Assembly (NCBI GenBank): GCA_037481695.1
Contig: JBBFLE010000010.1
Span: 62,001-126,000, forward strand
Source: a bacterium
GTDB taxonomy: Bacteria > Desulfobacterota > Desulfocorpusculales > Desulfocorpusculum
Direction: 5' to 3'
Length of the DNA stretch: 64,000 nucleotides
Below, piece by piece: positions 7,894 through 16,378 of this stretch (its first letter is position 1; every line of letters starts with the position of its first letter). Position numbers and translations under genes: made by a program. The notes under the pieces were generated by a model, which was given only the letters and a program-made list of their open reading frames with translations, ran no database searches and had not been told where the DNA came from.

Positions 7894-8325
7894 ATGGAGG
7901 AATTTGCCAACCCATATGAGCAGGGACATCTTTTTGTGGCGGCCATAAGGCTTTTTGTTCACAAGAACCGAAGGCCCCCATCGGTAAAAGACGTATCCCA
8001 GATGCTGGATATTTCCACGGAGATGGGCCATTATCTTTGCAACCGCCTGGCCAAGCTGGAGGTTCTGGAGGTGGTGGAGGGGGCTTTTCAAGAAAGGATC
8101 TATCTCAAGGATCATCTCAGGCTGGAAGAGCTCCCCAGGCAGGAAAAGGCCTCCAATCTGGAGGCAGAGGTGCTCAGGTTAAAGCAGGAGAGGGAGAAGC
8201 GCCAGCAGGAGATAGAGAAGCTCCAAGCCTCTCAGGGAGACAAGAAAAAGGAGCTTTTCAGCGATCTGGAACGCCAGCTAAAAGAAGGTCTCAAGAAGAA
8301 AAAAAACCCCCTGGACGAACTCTGA
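7894..8325 (+). CDS. Small winged-helix plus coiled-coil protein (function unknown)
   Basis: Protein of 143 residues. Residues about 10-80 look like a winged helix-turn-helix (RRPPSVKDVSQMLDISTEMGHYLCNRLAKLEVLEVVEG); residues about 85-140 are highly charged, heptad-like and probably a coiled coil (LEAEVLRLKQEREKRQQEIEKL), ending in a lysine-rich tail. It could be a DNA-binding or scaffold protein. I do not recognise a characterised family. The ribosome site before the ATG is weak, so the start is only likely. Confidence 0.6.
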   Translation: MEEFANPYEQGHLFVAAIRLFVHKNRRPPSVKDVSQMLDISTEMGHYLCNRLAKLEVLEVVEGAFQERIYLKDHLRLEELPRQEKASNLEAEVLRLKQEREKRQQEIEKLQASQGDKKKELFSDLERQLKEGLKKKKNPLDEL

Positions 8326-8989
8326 TGCCCCTCCTTGGAGCTTAACTTCCTGACTTGGATTGCCTTATTGCCTCTGGGCCAGGAGCTTTCATTGGGTATC
8401 CCGGCCTCTCAAGGACCGATTTAAGAGCGCCAGGCGAACGAGCCGTTTTTTTCATCCGCCGCAGCTGTTGCAAAAAATGCAACAACTGAATTGGGATCCA
8501 ACTCCTCCTCTCTGAAGATGTTTCGCAACTGCCTCGAAATGAACGATTTGTGGGGCTCCGAGAGCGAGGCCATGAGGCTATCTGGTTGGGATCAAGCCAA
8601 AGGATCCCCTGCTCCAGCCGCAACGTGAAACCCGGAGCTCGTAGGGCACCAACTGGCTGCCCGGGCCGCCGCAAGGAGCTGCAGGCCAAAAGATCGTTTT
8701 TTTAGGTTGTCATTGTGGTCTTTGTCTGGCCATCGGACCCTTGCTCATGGGATGGGACCACGGTATTAAATATAGGGCTGCGGCAGCCAGGGAAAAAGAC
8801 GAAGAACCCTTCTAGAAGAAGATGCGCCGCCGACGGCTCAATACTGCGCACTGCAGGCCTAAACCGCGCGGCCGGATGCGGACATTGATGCGAATCTCAA
8901 GGAGTTGGGCTTTTAAATGCTGCATTGATTATGGGAGCATTTGTTGTCCATAATAAACGTACTGTTTATCATAAATCAGGACATTCACC
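8326..8989. other. Gene-poor 5' flank of the Fic island
   Basis: About 660 bp with no supported gene. It contains a hairpin (8462-8472 with 8478-8488, one mismatch, A-rich loop), two runs of seven T, and toward its right end CG-rich sequence unlike the native AGG/GGG-rich DNA. Translations in several frames give cysteine-rich or arginine-rich scraps that I cannot assign. It may be decayed foreign DNA. Confidence 0.4.
8950..8972. promoter_or_regulatory. Operator-like palindrome upstream of the Fic gene
   Basis: ATAATAAAC, a 5-nt spacer, then GTTTATCAT: 9-bp arms with one mismatch, ending 17 bp before the ATG. The position would overlap a promoter or ribosome-loading region. Because the Fic protein has its own C-terminal winged helix, autoregulation here is a reasonable inference. 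Confidence 0.5.
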
Positions 8990-10168
8990 ATGATCAACGC
9001 AAGTGAAAACAAAGCCAACCACGCCGGGCGCTACGTTCTTCAACCCACCGGCTACCGCGCTTTTATCCCTGTACCGCTGCCGCCCAGTCCACCCCTCAAT
9101 CTTGCCGGGCCCTTGCGTGAGAAGCTTTCAGCCGCCGATTATGCGCTGGGCCGACTCGACGGTGCAGTGCTGACGCTGCCCAACCCCGATTTGTTCGTCT
9201 TCATGTATGTGCGAAAGGAGGCCGTGCTTTCCAGCCAGATTGAGGGTACCCAGTCGTCGCTGCAAAACCTTCTGGCTGCCGAAGCACGACTCTTCGATCC
9301 CGACACGCCCCATGATGTGAATGAAGTGGTTAACTATGTCAGAGCCATGAACTACGGCCTGGCGCGGCTGGCGGAGTTGCCAGTCTCGGTGCGTCTGATC
9401 CGGGAAATCCATAGAGAGCTCATGCGGGGCGTGCGTGGCAGTCGCCTGCAGCCGGGACAGCTACGCACAAGCCAGAACTGGATCGGCCCGGGTGGTTGCA
9501 CACTGGCGACCGCGACCTTCGTGCCACCGCCGCCCCACGAGGTGCCGCAGGCGTTATCAGACCTAGAAAGGTTTATCCACGATGGCGGCGGCCTGCCACC
9601 AATGGTGCAGGTGGGCCTGGTCCACGCCCAGTTCGAGACCATTCACCCGTTTCTGGACGGCAACGGCCGCATCGGACGTTTGCTCATCGCCTTCCTGCTT
9701 ACCGAAAAACGGCTTCTCTCCAAGCCGGTTCTTTACCTCTCACACTATTTCAAGCAACATCGCAGCGAATATTACGAACGGCTGCAAGCGGTGCGTGACG
9801 CCGGCGACTGGGAGGGCTGGCTTTCCTTCTTTCTCAATGGGGTGATCGAGGTCAGCAACCAGGCAACGCACACGGCCGCCGCAATCCTGCGCATGCGCGA
9901 AGAATACCGCGCCCGTATCACGGACCACCTAGGCCGTGCGGCTGCCAATGGTCAACGAGTGATGGACCGCCTTTTCGACCACCCCATCGTCACAGTCGCC
10001 AAAGTCCGCGAATGGCTGGACATTACTCCAGCCGGGGCAAACCAGATCGTGGCACGGCTGGAAGGCATCGGCTTGTTGCGCGAGATCACCGGCTATGCCC
10101 GCAACCGGCGCTTTCGCTTCGACCCATATTTGCGTTTGTTCGAGGAAGGAGGAGAAGAGGCGATATGA
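8990..10168 (+). CDS. Fic-domain protein with C-terminal winged helix (probable AMPylator)
   Basis: Protein of 392 residues with an intact Fic active-site motif HPFLDGNGRIGR near residues 222-233, including the catalytic histidine; such enzymes usually transfer AMP to target hydroxyls. The N-terminal SSQIEGT near 77-83 matches the (S/T)xxxE(G/N) inhibitory helix, so this is a self-inhibited class II-like Fic, not a toxin needing a separate antitoxin. Residues about 310-385 look like a winged helix. Codon use (CGC/CGT arginine, C-ending codons) differs from the AGG/AGA-rich neighbours, which points to transfer. A RAYT remnant follows downstream. Confidence 0.88.
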   Translation: MINASENKANHAGRYVLQPTGYRAFIPVPLPPSPPLNLAGPLREKLSAADYALGRLDGAVLTLPNPDLFVFMYVRKEAVLSSQIEGTQSSLQNLLAAEARLFDPDTPHDVNEVVNYVRAMNYGLARLAELPVSVRLIREIHRELMRGVRGSRLQPGQLRTSQNWIGPGGCTLATATFVPPPPHEVPQALSDLERFIHDGGGLPPMVQVGLVHAQFETIHPFLDGNGRIGRLLIAFLLTEKRLLSKPVLYLSHYFKQHRSEYYERLQAVRDAGDWEGWLSFFLNGVIEVSNQATHTAAAILRMREEYRARITDHLGRAAANGQRVMDRLFDHPIVTVAKVREWLDITPAGANQIVARLEGIGLLREITGYARNRRFRFDPYLRLFEEGGEEAI

Positions 10169-10241
10169 GTGGAGGCAAGAGGTGTATGAGGGCGCTTATA
10201 ATTTGGAGCAACGTTCATATTTATTAACGCCGACCATAACC

Positions 10242-10389
10242 ATGCCGCAGCATTCGCCTCAGGGGATACGATTACACGCAACCTGGCGCCTATTTTGTCA
10301 CCTTCTGCACGCAGGATCGGGCCTTCCTGTTTTGCGAGGTGGTGGATGGGGGAATGCGGTTGAATGATAGCCCGTCCCCCTTGTGCTAG
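10242..10389 (+). pseudogene. Remnant of a REP-associated tyrosine transposase (RAYT, Y1_Tnp family)
   Basis: From 10255 one frame reads RLRGYDYTQPGAYFVTFC followed by TQDRAFLFCEVVDGGMRLND, the characteristic N-terminal segment of RAYT transposases. The ATG at 10242 (MPQH) is out of frame with it, so a frameshift separates start and body. The similarity stops at about 10371 and the frame ends at 10389, well before the HUH and catalytic tyrosine region. It is a dead 5' fragment of about 45 codons, directly downstream of the foreign-looking Fic gene. Confidence 0.8.
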
Positions 10390-10990
10390 AAAAACCCCCT
10401 CCGATCAAAGGGAGAAGAGATGATGATGGAGAAGAATCTCGCAGCCGGGTTGTGAGGGAAGCCGGCTCAGAAGGGGAACGTAGCCAAGCTAAGGAGCCGG
10501 CTTGGATGAGCCGGGGGCGAGCCGGGCGGCTTGTGCGGATGAGGGGACAATGGCCATTCTGGAGCTGGTCTTTGGTAAGGCCACGGTTTTGCAGATATGC
10601 GGGGCCTTCAGGGTGTGGACTCGGGCCTGTTACCGGATCAGGCACAACCCGGCTGACTGCAGGGCCAAGAACCTGAGTCCTGAAGTGAAGATCTGGCAAC
10701 TTGGTGCAACAGGAGAGATCTTCCATCAGAAAAATTGTCTCCACAAAAGGCATACAGCGCAGGGCCAGTTTGACGATCTCCTCAGTTGACCCCGTTTGTG
10801 CTCATGTGCAACCTGGTTACCCCATCGAGTCCTTGCCTGGTTCGGGCCCGAGAACAGGTAAACATGCTTGGCCCCAATAACACCGAGCCTGGCAAGAGAC
10901 CCAGGTTAGAGTACACGAAGCCAGGTGAAGCGGTTTCTTTTTCATGTTATGGTGAGTGGGAACATGCGTACGTGTGGAGGTACCTAGAGC
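10390..10990. other. Gene-poor 3' flank of the Fic island
   Basis: About 600 bp with no recognisable gene. The hexamer AGCCGG recurs five times between 10443 and 10525, including the arms of the inverted repeat listed separately. Frames of about 90 codons exist on both strands but look like translated non-coding sequence. GGAGG at about 10977 belongs to the downstream kinase gene. Confidence 0.4.
10459..10503. repeat. REP-like inverted repeat near the RAYT remnant
   Basis: AAGCCGGCTC (10459-10468) and GAGCCGGCTT (10494-10503) are perfect 10-bp complements around a 25-nt loop. RAYT genes are typically flanked by short GC-rich palindromes, so this may be a surviving REP element; only one clear copy is present. 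Confidence 0.45.
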
Positions 10991-12409
10991 ATGGGCAATG
11001 TGATCAGGGTGCTTTTTCTTGGCTGGAACGATGCTGCCAGGTGCCTTAAGGAGGCATGGTCTCGCAATCCCGAGGCCCCCCGTCTTGTGGGAGTATTTGT
11101 GCAGGATGGAGATTCCATGGATTTGCCACAGGGTGTTGCGGCAGAGCTGGTGCTAAAGGATCTGGCTGCCATGGAGGCTTCCCAAGTGCCGGAGCTGGCC
11201 CTTGAGTTCAGAGAAAGCGTTTCCACAAGACCAAAAGAACTTCCCCCAGGGGTGCAATGGGTGCCTGCAAGGGTCACGGCCTTGCTGGAGGGGCTTTGTT
11301 TGGGAAGCGAGGAGGGGTTTCGTTACAAGAGCGTGGTAGAGACAGCAAGGGACGCAGTGGTAACCATAGACGAGTCCCACAGGATAGTTTTCTTCAACAA
11401 GGCGGCCGAGGCCATGTTCGGATTCTCCAAAGAAGAGGTCCTTGGGGAGGACCTGAGCATAATCATCCCGCCTCCCCACAAGCAGGTCCACAGGCAGTAT
11501 GTGCAAAGGTACGTGGAGACCCGCAGGGGCCGATTCATTGATCACACCGTGGACCTCACTGCCCAGCGTCGTTCAGGGGAGGAGTTTCCCATCAGCATAT
11601 CCTTTTCAGTGGCCGAGCTGGGAGGTCGTCTTCTCATGACCGCCATGATGCGGGACATGAGCGAGATGAAGGAGATGGAGCGCCGCCTCATCCAGAACGA
11701 AAGACTGGCTTCCATAGGCCGAGCCCTATCTTTTGTTACCCATGAAGTGAAAAATCCCCTGGTGGTCATAGGGGGGTTTGCCAGAGCCTTGTTGAGAAAG
11801 GCTGAAGTGCCTCAAGAAGTAAGGGAAAAGCTGGAGATAATCAGATCCGAAGTCCAGAGGCTGGAGGGGCTGCTCCAGGAGATACAGGACTTCTCCAAGC
11901 CCTTTAGACTCCAGAGGGAGCGCTTTGCCTTGGTGCCTTTGCTGCAAGAGACCCTGGCCATGTTCAGGGATTCTGCTGATTGCTCAGGTGTGGAGTTTCT
12001 GCTGGAGGCAGAGGGGCAGATTTGGTTGAGTGCAGATCCGGATCGTCTAAGACAGGTCCTCATCAACCTCATAAAGAACTCCATGGAGGCCATGGGAGGC
12101 AAGGGCAGGTTGGTCCTGCGAGCAAAGGAGATTTCCCAGGACATGGTGGAAATAAGTGTGGAAGATACCGGGGAGGGCATAATCCCGGAGCGCTCAGAGG
12201 AGCTGTTCCAGCCCTTTGTGACCAGTAAGCCGGGTGGAACGGGGTTGGGCCTTCCTCTTTGTCGCAAGATAGTGCGGGACCACGGAGGGGAGATCAAACT
12301 CCAGGGCATGCCCTCCGGAGGTGCAAGGGCCGTGATCTATCTGCCCACCAAAGAGGACCCTGGAAATGAATGGGGCTCCTCGGACGATTTACAGAAGAAA
12401 GACCGCTGA
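10991..12409 (+). CDS. Cytoplasmic PAS-domain sensor histidine kinase
   Basis: Protein of 472 residues without membrane segments. An unassigned N-terminal domain (1-110) starting IRVLFLGWNDAARCLKEA is Rossmann-like in its beta-alpha opening. It is followed by a PAS domain (about 112-230), a HisKA box with phospho-accepting histidine in FVTHEVKNPL, and an HATPase with N box (INLIKNSMEA), DTGEGI and GTGLGL. No receiver or partner response regulator is adjacent. The MFS gene follows by 24 bp and may be co-transcribed. GGAGG lies 10 nt before the ATG. The signal is unknown; the soluble PAS suggests an intracellular cue. Confidence 0.88.
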   Translation: MGNVIRVLFLGWNDAARCLKEAWSRNPEAPRLVGVFVQDGDSMDLPQGVAAELVLKDLAAMEASQVPELALEFRESVSTRPKELPPGVQWVPARVTALLEGLCLGSEEGFRYKSVVETARDAVVTIDESHRIVFFNKAAEAMFGFSKEEVLGEDLSIIIPPPHKQVHRQYVQRYVETRRGRFIDHTVDLTAQRRSGEEFPISISFSVAELGGRLLMTAMMRDMSEMKEMERRLIQNERLASIGRALSFVTHEVKNPLVVIGGFARALLRKAEVPQEVREKLEIIRSEVQRLEGLLQEIQDFSKPFRLQRERFALVPLLQETLAMFRDSADCSGVEFLLEAEGQIWLSADPDRLRQVLINLIKNSMEAMGGKGRLVLRAKEISQDMVEISVEDTGEGIIPERSEELFQPFVTSKPGGTGLGLPLCRKIVRDHGGEIKLQGMPSGGARAVIYLPTKEDPGNEWGSSDDLQKKDR

Positions 12410-12433
12410 GTTGGGCTTTTACAGGACTTCCCT

Positions 12434-13732
12434 TTGAGAAAGGGCGTGACAGTGAAGTCCCCCCGGATCTTCTACGGATGGTGGATCGTAGCCGCTGGTA
12501 CAGTGACTTATGCCTTGGGATACGGCGCCAGGTACGGCTTTGCGGTGATCTTCCCCTCCCTGGTGGAGGAGTTCGGCTGGTCCAGGGACACCACCGCCAC
12601 CGTGCTCTCATCCCACATGCTGGTCTATGGATTGGTGGCCCCAGTGGTGGGGGCAGTGGTGGATAGGCTGGGGCCCAGGTTCACCATGGGTCTGGGGGCC
12701 TTGATACTCAGCTCAGGGCTGGCCTTCTCGGCCTTGGGTCAGAGCCCACTGCACTTCTGGCTCAGCTTCGGGCTTCTCTTTGGGGCGGGTCTTTGCCTGG
12801 TGGGGGCCGTGCCCTTTGCCATGGTCCTCAGGAACTGGTTCGAAAAGAGAAGGGGCCTGGCTTTTTCCATGCTCTACCTGGGATCCGGAGGATCTTATGC
12901 CTGGTATCCGGCCGTGGCCTGGGCTGTTGAGGACTGGGGCTGGCGAAGGGCTTTTTTGGGGCAGGGAATACTCCTGGGCTGTGTGCTGTTGCCCCTCCTG
13001 GTAATGGTGGTGAGGCAAAGACCCGAGGAGCGTGGCCTACACAGAGATGGGATTCCCCCTCTGACCCCACGAGAAGTTGCTTTGCTTCTGTCCCAAAGGG
13101 AAACTTTTCCCGGGTCCCCGGGAAGCCTTTCGGGCTGGACCCTGAGCCGAGCAATGAAAAGCAGCAGTTTCTGGCTCATGTGTCTGGCTGTTTTCTCCCT
13201 GTGGGGCCTGATGCAGCACATTCTCATGGCGCACAACGTGGCCTTTGCCGTGGATCTGGGCATCCCAAGGATGAGGGTTTCTGGGATCCTCTCTTTGGTG
13301 GGGGTGGCCTACCTGGGAGGAGCCCTTCTGGCTCCCATCTCGGACAGGATAGGCAGAGAGGCCACCATCACCCTGGCGGCCCTGGTGGGTTCCACAGGGA
13401 TCTTGGCTTTGGTATTGATGAGGGAAGCCTCCCAGGAATGGCTCCTTTATTTCCATGCCCTGGCCTTTGGTCTCGGCAATGGTTTGGGCTCCCCCACCAT
13501 AGCTGCAGCGGTCACAGACATCTTCCAGGGGCCCAGGGTGGGTCCGGTCATAGGTTCCATCTGGCTTTGCTTTGCCCTGGGAGGCTGTCTGGGCCCCTGG
13601 CTGGGGGGCTGGGTGTTCGAGGTCACAGGGGACTACAGATGGGCCTTTCTGATGTCCATGGCCTGGTACGGGATAGCCTGCCTGGCTGTCTGGGGTGCAG
13701 CCCCCAGACGGGCCCGGCAGACTAAGATCTGA
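12434..13732 (+). CDS. Major facilitator superfamily transporter (oxalate/formate-antiporter-like)
   Basis: Inner-membrane carrier of up to 432 residues with 12 predicted helices in two halves separated by a loop near residue 205-235 (RQRPEERGLHRDG). The opening YGWWIVAAGTVTYALGYGARYGFAVIFP and the motif DRLGPRFTMG match the monocarboxylate/OFA branch of the MFS, which carries small carboxylates. The start is either TTG 12434 (AGGA seven bases upstream) or GTG 12452 (GAAAGGG seven bases upstream). The substrate cannot be determined; the adjacent kinase may regulate it. Confidence 0.82.
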   Translation: MRKGVTVKSPRIFYGWWIVAAGTVTYALGYGARYGFAVIFPSLVEEFGWSRDTTATVLSSHMLVYGLVAPVVGAVVDRLGPRFTMGLGALILSSGLAFSALGQSPLHFWLSFGLLFGAGLCLVGAVPFAMVLRNWFEKRRGLAFSMLYLGSGGSYAWYPAVAWAVEDWGWRRAFLGQGILLGCVLLPLLVMVVRQRPEERGLHRDGIPPLTPREVALLLSQRETFPGSPGSLSGWTLSRAMKSSSFWLMCLAVFSLWGLMQHILMAHNVAFAVDLGIPRMRVSGILSLVGVAYLGGALLAPISDRIGREATITLAALVGSTGILALVLMREASQEWLLYFHALAFGLGNGLGSPTIAAAVTDIFQGPRVGPVIGSIWLCFALGGCLGPWLGGWVFEVTGDYRWAFLMSMAWYGIACLAVWGAAPRRARQTKI

Positions 13733-13795
13733 GGAAGAGTCTTCATCCTGATGCTGTAATCAGTGAGTATTGAACCTCTGGCCAGGAGAATCTCC

Positions 13796-16072
13796 TCACA
13801 ACTCTACTCCCAAACGTTTCCATACAGACTCGCCATCGCCTATTTCCTGGGCCTTCAGATGAGGATAGGTCTTCAGTAGAAACCAGGTCAAAGGCAGGAC
13901 CCCCAAGAGAATTATGGTAAGATCCGGGATGACCCTCAGAGTTCCCAGCAGAAGCACAGGCCCCCTCTCGAAGAACCCTGCGTCCCTTGCTGCCCACAAT
14001 CCTTCCTGATAGGCGGTCCAGGTCTGCATCACCCCCACGGGGAAGAGGGTGCCCAGTGTTAAGAGCAAGAGTCCACCATTGAACCCCCAGAAGCAGAGTT
14101 TTAGAAGCCGGTCGTTCCAATGCTCTTTGCGCACCAGGCCCCTCCAGGAAAAAAGGAGCAGACCTATGGAAAGCAGACCGTACACTCCAAACAGAGCCCC
14201 GTGCCCATGGTTCATGGTCAGGTACGTGCCATGCTCATAGTAGTTGACAATGGGCAGATTGATCAGGAATCCGAAAACAGCAGCCCCCAGGAAGTTCCAG
14301 AAGGAGGAGGCCACCAGGAAGTATAGGGGCCACCTGTAAGGGAACTGCCTGCCCTGTTTGGTGACGCTTCTGTACTCCAGGATGGCCCTTACTACCAATC
14401 CGAACATGGGTACGGGCTCCATGGAAGAGAACACGGATCCCAAAGAGAGCCAAAAGGAGGGCCCGCCATACCAGAAATAGTGATGAGCGGTTCCTATTAT
14501 CCCGCTAAGGAAGACTATGGCCGCCGTAAAGTAGGCCACCATGAGAGCGGCTCTGGCAGTGGCCAGGCCCAGGCTGACCAAAATGAGGGAGACCACTCCG
14601 ACTCCAAAAAACTCAAAGATGGACTCAACCCAGATGTGCACCACAAACCATCTCCAGTAATCTGCCAGGGTCAGATGGGAGCCCCTGCCGTAAAGAAGCC
14701 CAAAGCCGAAGAAGGCCACGACCAACACGGCGCTAAACAAGTAGAACATGATCAGGGAGCTGTAATCGTCCTTGTGCCCCAGTTTCTGGTGGTAGTACAC
14801 GGCCCTGTAAACCACAAGCAACCAGGCTATGAGCCCCACGAAAAGCAGTATCTGCCAAATTCTTCCCAGCTCCAAAAACTCCCAGCCCTGATGCCCCAGC
14901 CAGAACCACCACTCTCCCAGAAGCCCCTTGATTCCCGCCACCTCCCCCAGGAGACTCCCTGCGGCCACAAGCAGAATTGCCACAAACAGAATCTGCACCA
15001 GTGTGGCCTGTCTTCTGGGCTCGACCCCACCTATTATGGGTGCCAGGTAGATGGCCGTGCCCACCCACGTGGTGGCTATCCAGAAAATGGCCAGCTGTAA
15101 GTGCCAGCTCTTGGCCCAGCTGTACGGGATCAGATCTGCTATCCACTGAAAGTAGAAACTGGCAGGATGAATGGTGTAATGGGCCAGAAGTCCGCCAAAG
15201 TTGGTCTGTACCAGAAAAAGCAGAGCCACCACCAGAAAAAATTTGGCGGCTTTGAACTGACTGGGGGTCAGGGGCATGTCCACCAGCTTTTCTGCAAGGG
15301 GGACTCCCTTGGTAGGTCCGTACCAGAGCCCGTAGTGGTGGACAAAGAACACAAATATGCCCAGCACTATGAGCAGTCCCAGTATTCCTCCCAGACTCCA
15401 AAGATATGTAGCGGTGGTTGGGACATTGCCCACGCTTCTGTCAGCAGGCCAGTTGTTGGTGTAAGTGTGGTCCTGGCCGGGTCTCAAGGTGGATGCGGCC
15501 CAGGCAGTCCAGAAAAAGAATCTGGAAAGCTGAAGCCTCTGTTCTGGGCTCTTTACGGTCTGGGGTAAGATTCCGTAACGGTTTTCCCCATCTCTGAAAA
15601 CTCTCTCCCAGTGGGCCTGTATTTCTCCCAGGGCCTTCACCTGGGAGGCTGTCAAAACAAGCTTGTCCCCGGCTTTGTCGTATCTGTTGGTTTTTATCTC
15701 CCTTATGGCCCTCAGATCGGCCACCTCTTTTTGGGACTCATCCAGGTCTCCATAGGCCTTGTGGAATTCGGCTTTTGCCAGATGCTCTCTCACAATGGTG
15801 CTCATGATGTGAAGGCTGGCCGCTGAAAACTCTGGCCCCCTCTGGGATCCATGACCCCATATGCTTCCGTGGTCCATGAGGCCGTGGCTTTGGTATACAT
15901 CCTGACCCGCCAGAATGTCCTGCTTTGTGAAAAGCACCTTTCCATCTGGATCCAAGACCCTGCCTGGATATGGAGGCATATGCTCCACCGCAAAGTAGCC
16001 TCCTCCCAAAAGCACTGCCATGGATACCAGGAAACTAATGATAGCCGCCCACTTAAGCCTCCCCATGCTCAT
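13796..16072 (-). CDS. norZ: Quinol-dependent nitric oxide reductase (qNOR)
   Basis: Integral membrane enzyme of 758 residues from the ATG at 16072, preceded by GGAGGTG; upstream in-frame ATGs reach 16186 but lack a site. The N-terminal part (about 1-230) holds one membrane helix and the periplasmic NorC-like domain lacking heme ligands, as in single-subunit qNOR. The NorB part retains the FeB/heme ligands and glutamates: HIWVESIFEFF, GTAHHYFWYGG, SSMEPVP and NHGHGALFGVYG, so it is not a nitric oxide dismutase by those residues. In the quinol-site segment AHYTIHPASFY a histidine occupies the place where characterised qNOR has glutamate. It reduces NO to N2O, probably for detoxification, since no other denitrification gene is near. 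Confidence 0.92.
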   Translation of the reverse strand: MSMGRLKWAAIISFLVSMAVLLGGGYFAVEHMPPYPGRVLDPDGKVLFTKQDILAGQDVYQSHGLMDHGSIWGHGSQRGPEFSAASLHIMSTIVREHLAKAEFHKAYGDLDESQKEVADLRAIREIKTNRYDKAGDKLVLTASQVKALGEIQAHWERVFRDGENRYGILPQTVKSPEQRLQLSRFFFWTAWAASTLRPGQDHTYTNNWPADRSVGNVPTTATYLWSLGGILGLLIVLGIFVFFVHHYGLWYGPTKGVPLAEKLVDMPLTPSQFKAAKFFLVVALLFLVQTNFGGLLAHYTIHPASFYFQWIADLIPYSWAKSWHLQLAIFWIATTWVGTAIYLAPIIGGVEPRRQATLVQILFVAILLVAAGSLLGEVAGIKGLLGEWWFWLGHQGWEFLELGRIWQILLFVGLIAWLLVVYRAVYYHQKLGHKDDYSSLIMFYLFSAVLVVAFFGFGLLYGRGSHLTLADYWRWFVVHIWVESIFEFFGVGVVSLILVSLGLATARAALMVAYFTAAIVFLSGIIGTAHHYFWYGGPSFWLSLGSVFSSMEPVPMFGLVVRAILEYRSVTKQGRQFPYRWPLYFLVASSFWNFLGAAVFGFLINLPIVNYYEHGTYLTMNHGHGALFGVYGLLSIGLLLFSWRGLVRKEHWNDRLLKLCFWGFNGGLLLLTLGTLFPVGVMQTWTAYQEGLWAARDAGFFERGPVLLLGTLRVIPDLTIILLGVLPLTWFLLKTYPHLKAQEIGDGESVWKRLGVEL

Positions 16073-16320
16073 GGCCACCTCCATGATAGTGTAGGCGTTA
16101 GCTCTTGTTCCTGCTTGGTTTTGAAACCCAAAGATAGCACCAAAAGGAAAAGAGGTAAACCCCTTCTGGGTGCAACCAAGATCCATTCTTTCCCCGGATG
16201 TGGATGGGTTTGCCCAAGCACAGGGCGGATCCCCACCCCCTAGGCTCAGGTGCCAATGTACCAGAGCCCCGGAATGCCCCGTTTCTTCACCAACCCCTCC
16301 AGCTCTGTCCGGGTGATTCC

Positions 16321-16366
16321 TTGATCCAGTGAGCCAGCCTTGGTATTATGTGAATATTCCTTCACA
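16321..16366 (+). promoter_or_regulatory. Promoter and overlapping operator of the TetR gene
   Basis: TTGATC (16321-16326), 17 bp, then TATTAT (16344-16349) form a good sigma-70-type promoter. The palindrome TGTGAATATTCCTTCACA (16349-16366, perfect 6-bp arms) overlaps its start region, the classic arrangement for TetR autorepression. The ATG follows 12 bp later. Confidence 0.65.
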
Positions 16367-16378
16367 AGGATGTTTCAT

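Noticed and set aside
8342-8689. 115-codon minus-strand frame in the 5' flank of the Fic island
   Set aside because: Low-complexity translation, no start signal and no similarity I can name; treated as non-coding.
10502-10789. 95-codon frame in the 3' flank of the Fic island
   Set aside because: Arginine/proline-rich translations occur in several frames of this GC-rich DNA; no motif or ribosome site supports it.
10843-10880. tRNA-like GGTTCGGGCC segment
   Set aside because: No acceptor stem, anticodon arm or CCA context can be folded around it.
13796-16072. Nitric oxide dismutase
   Set aside because: The glutamate and histidine ligands that are replaced in dismutases are retained (HIWVE, GTAHH).
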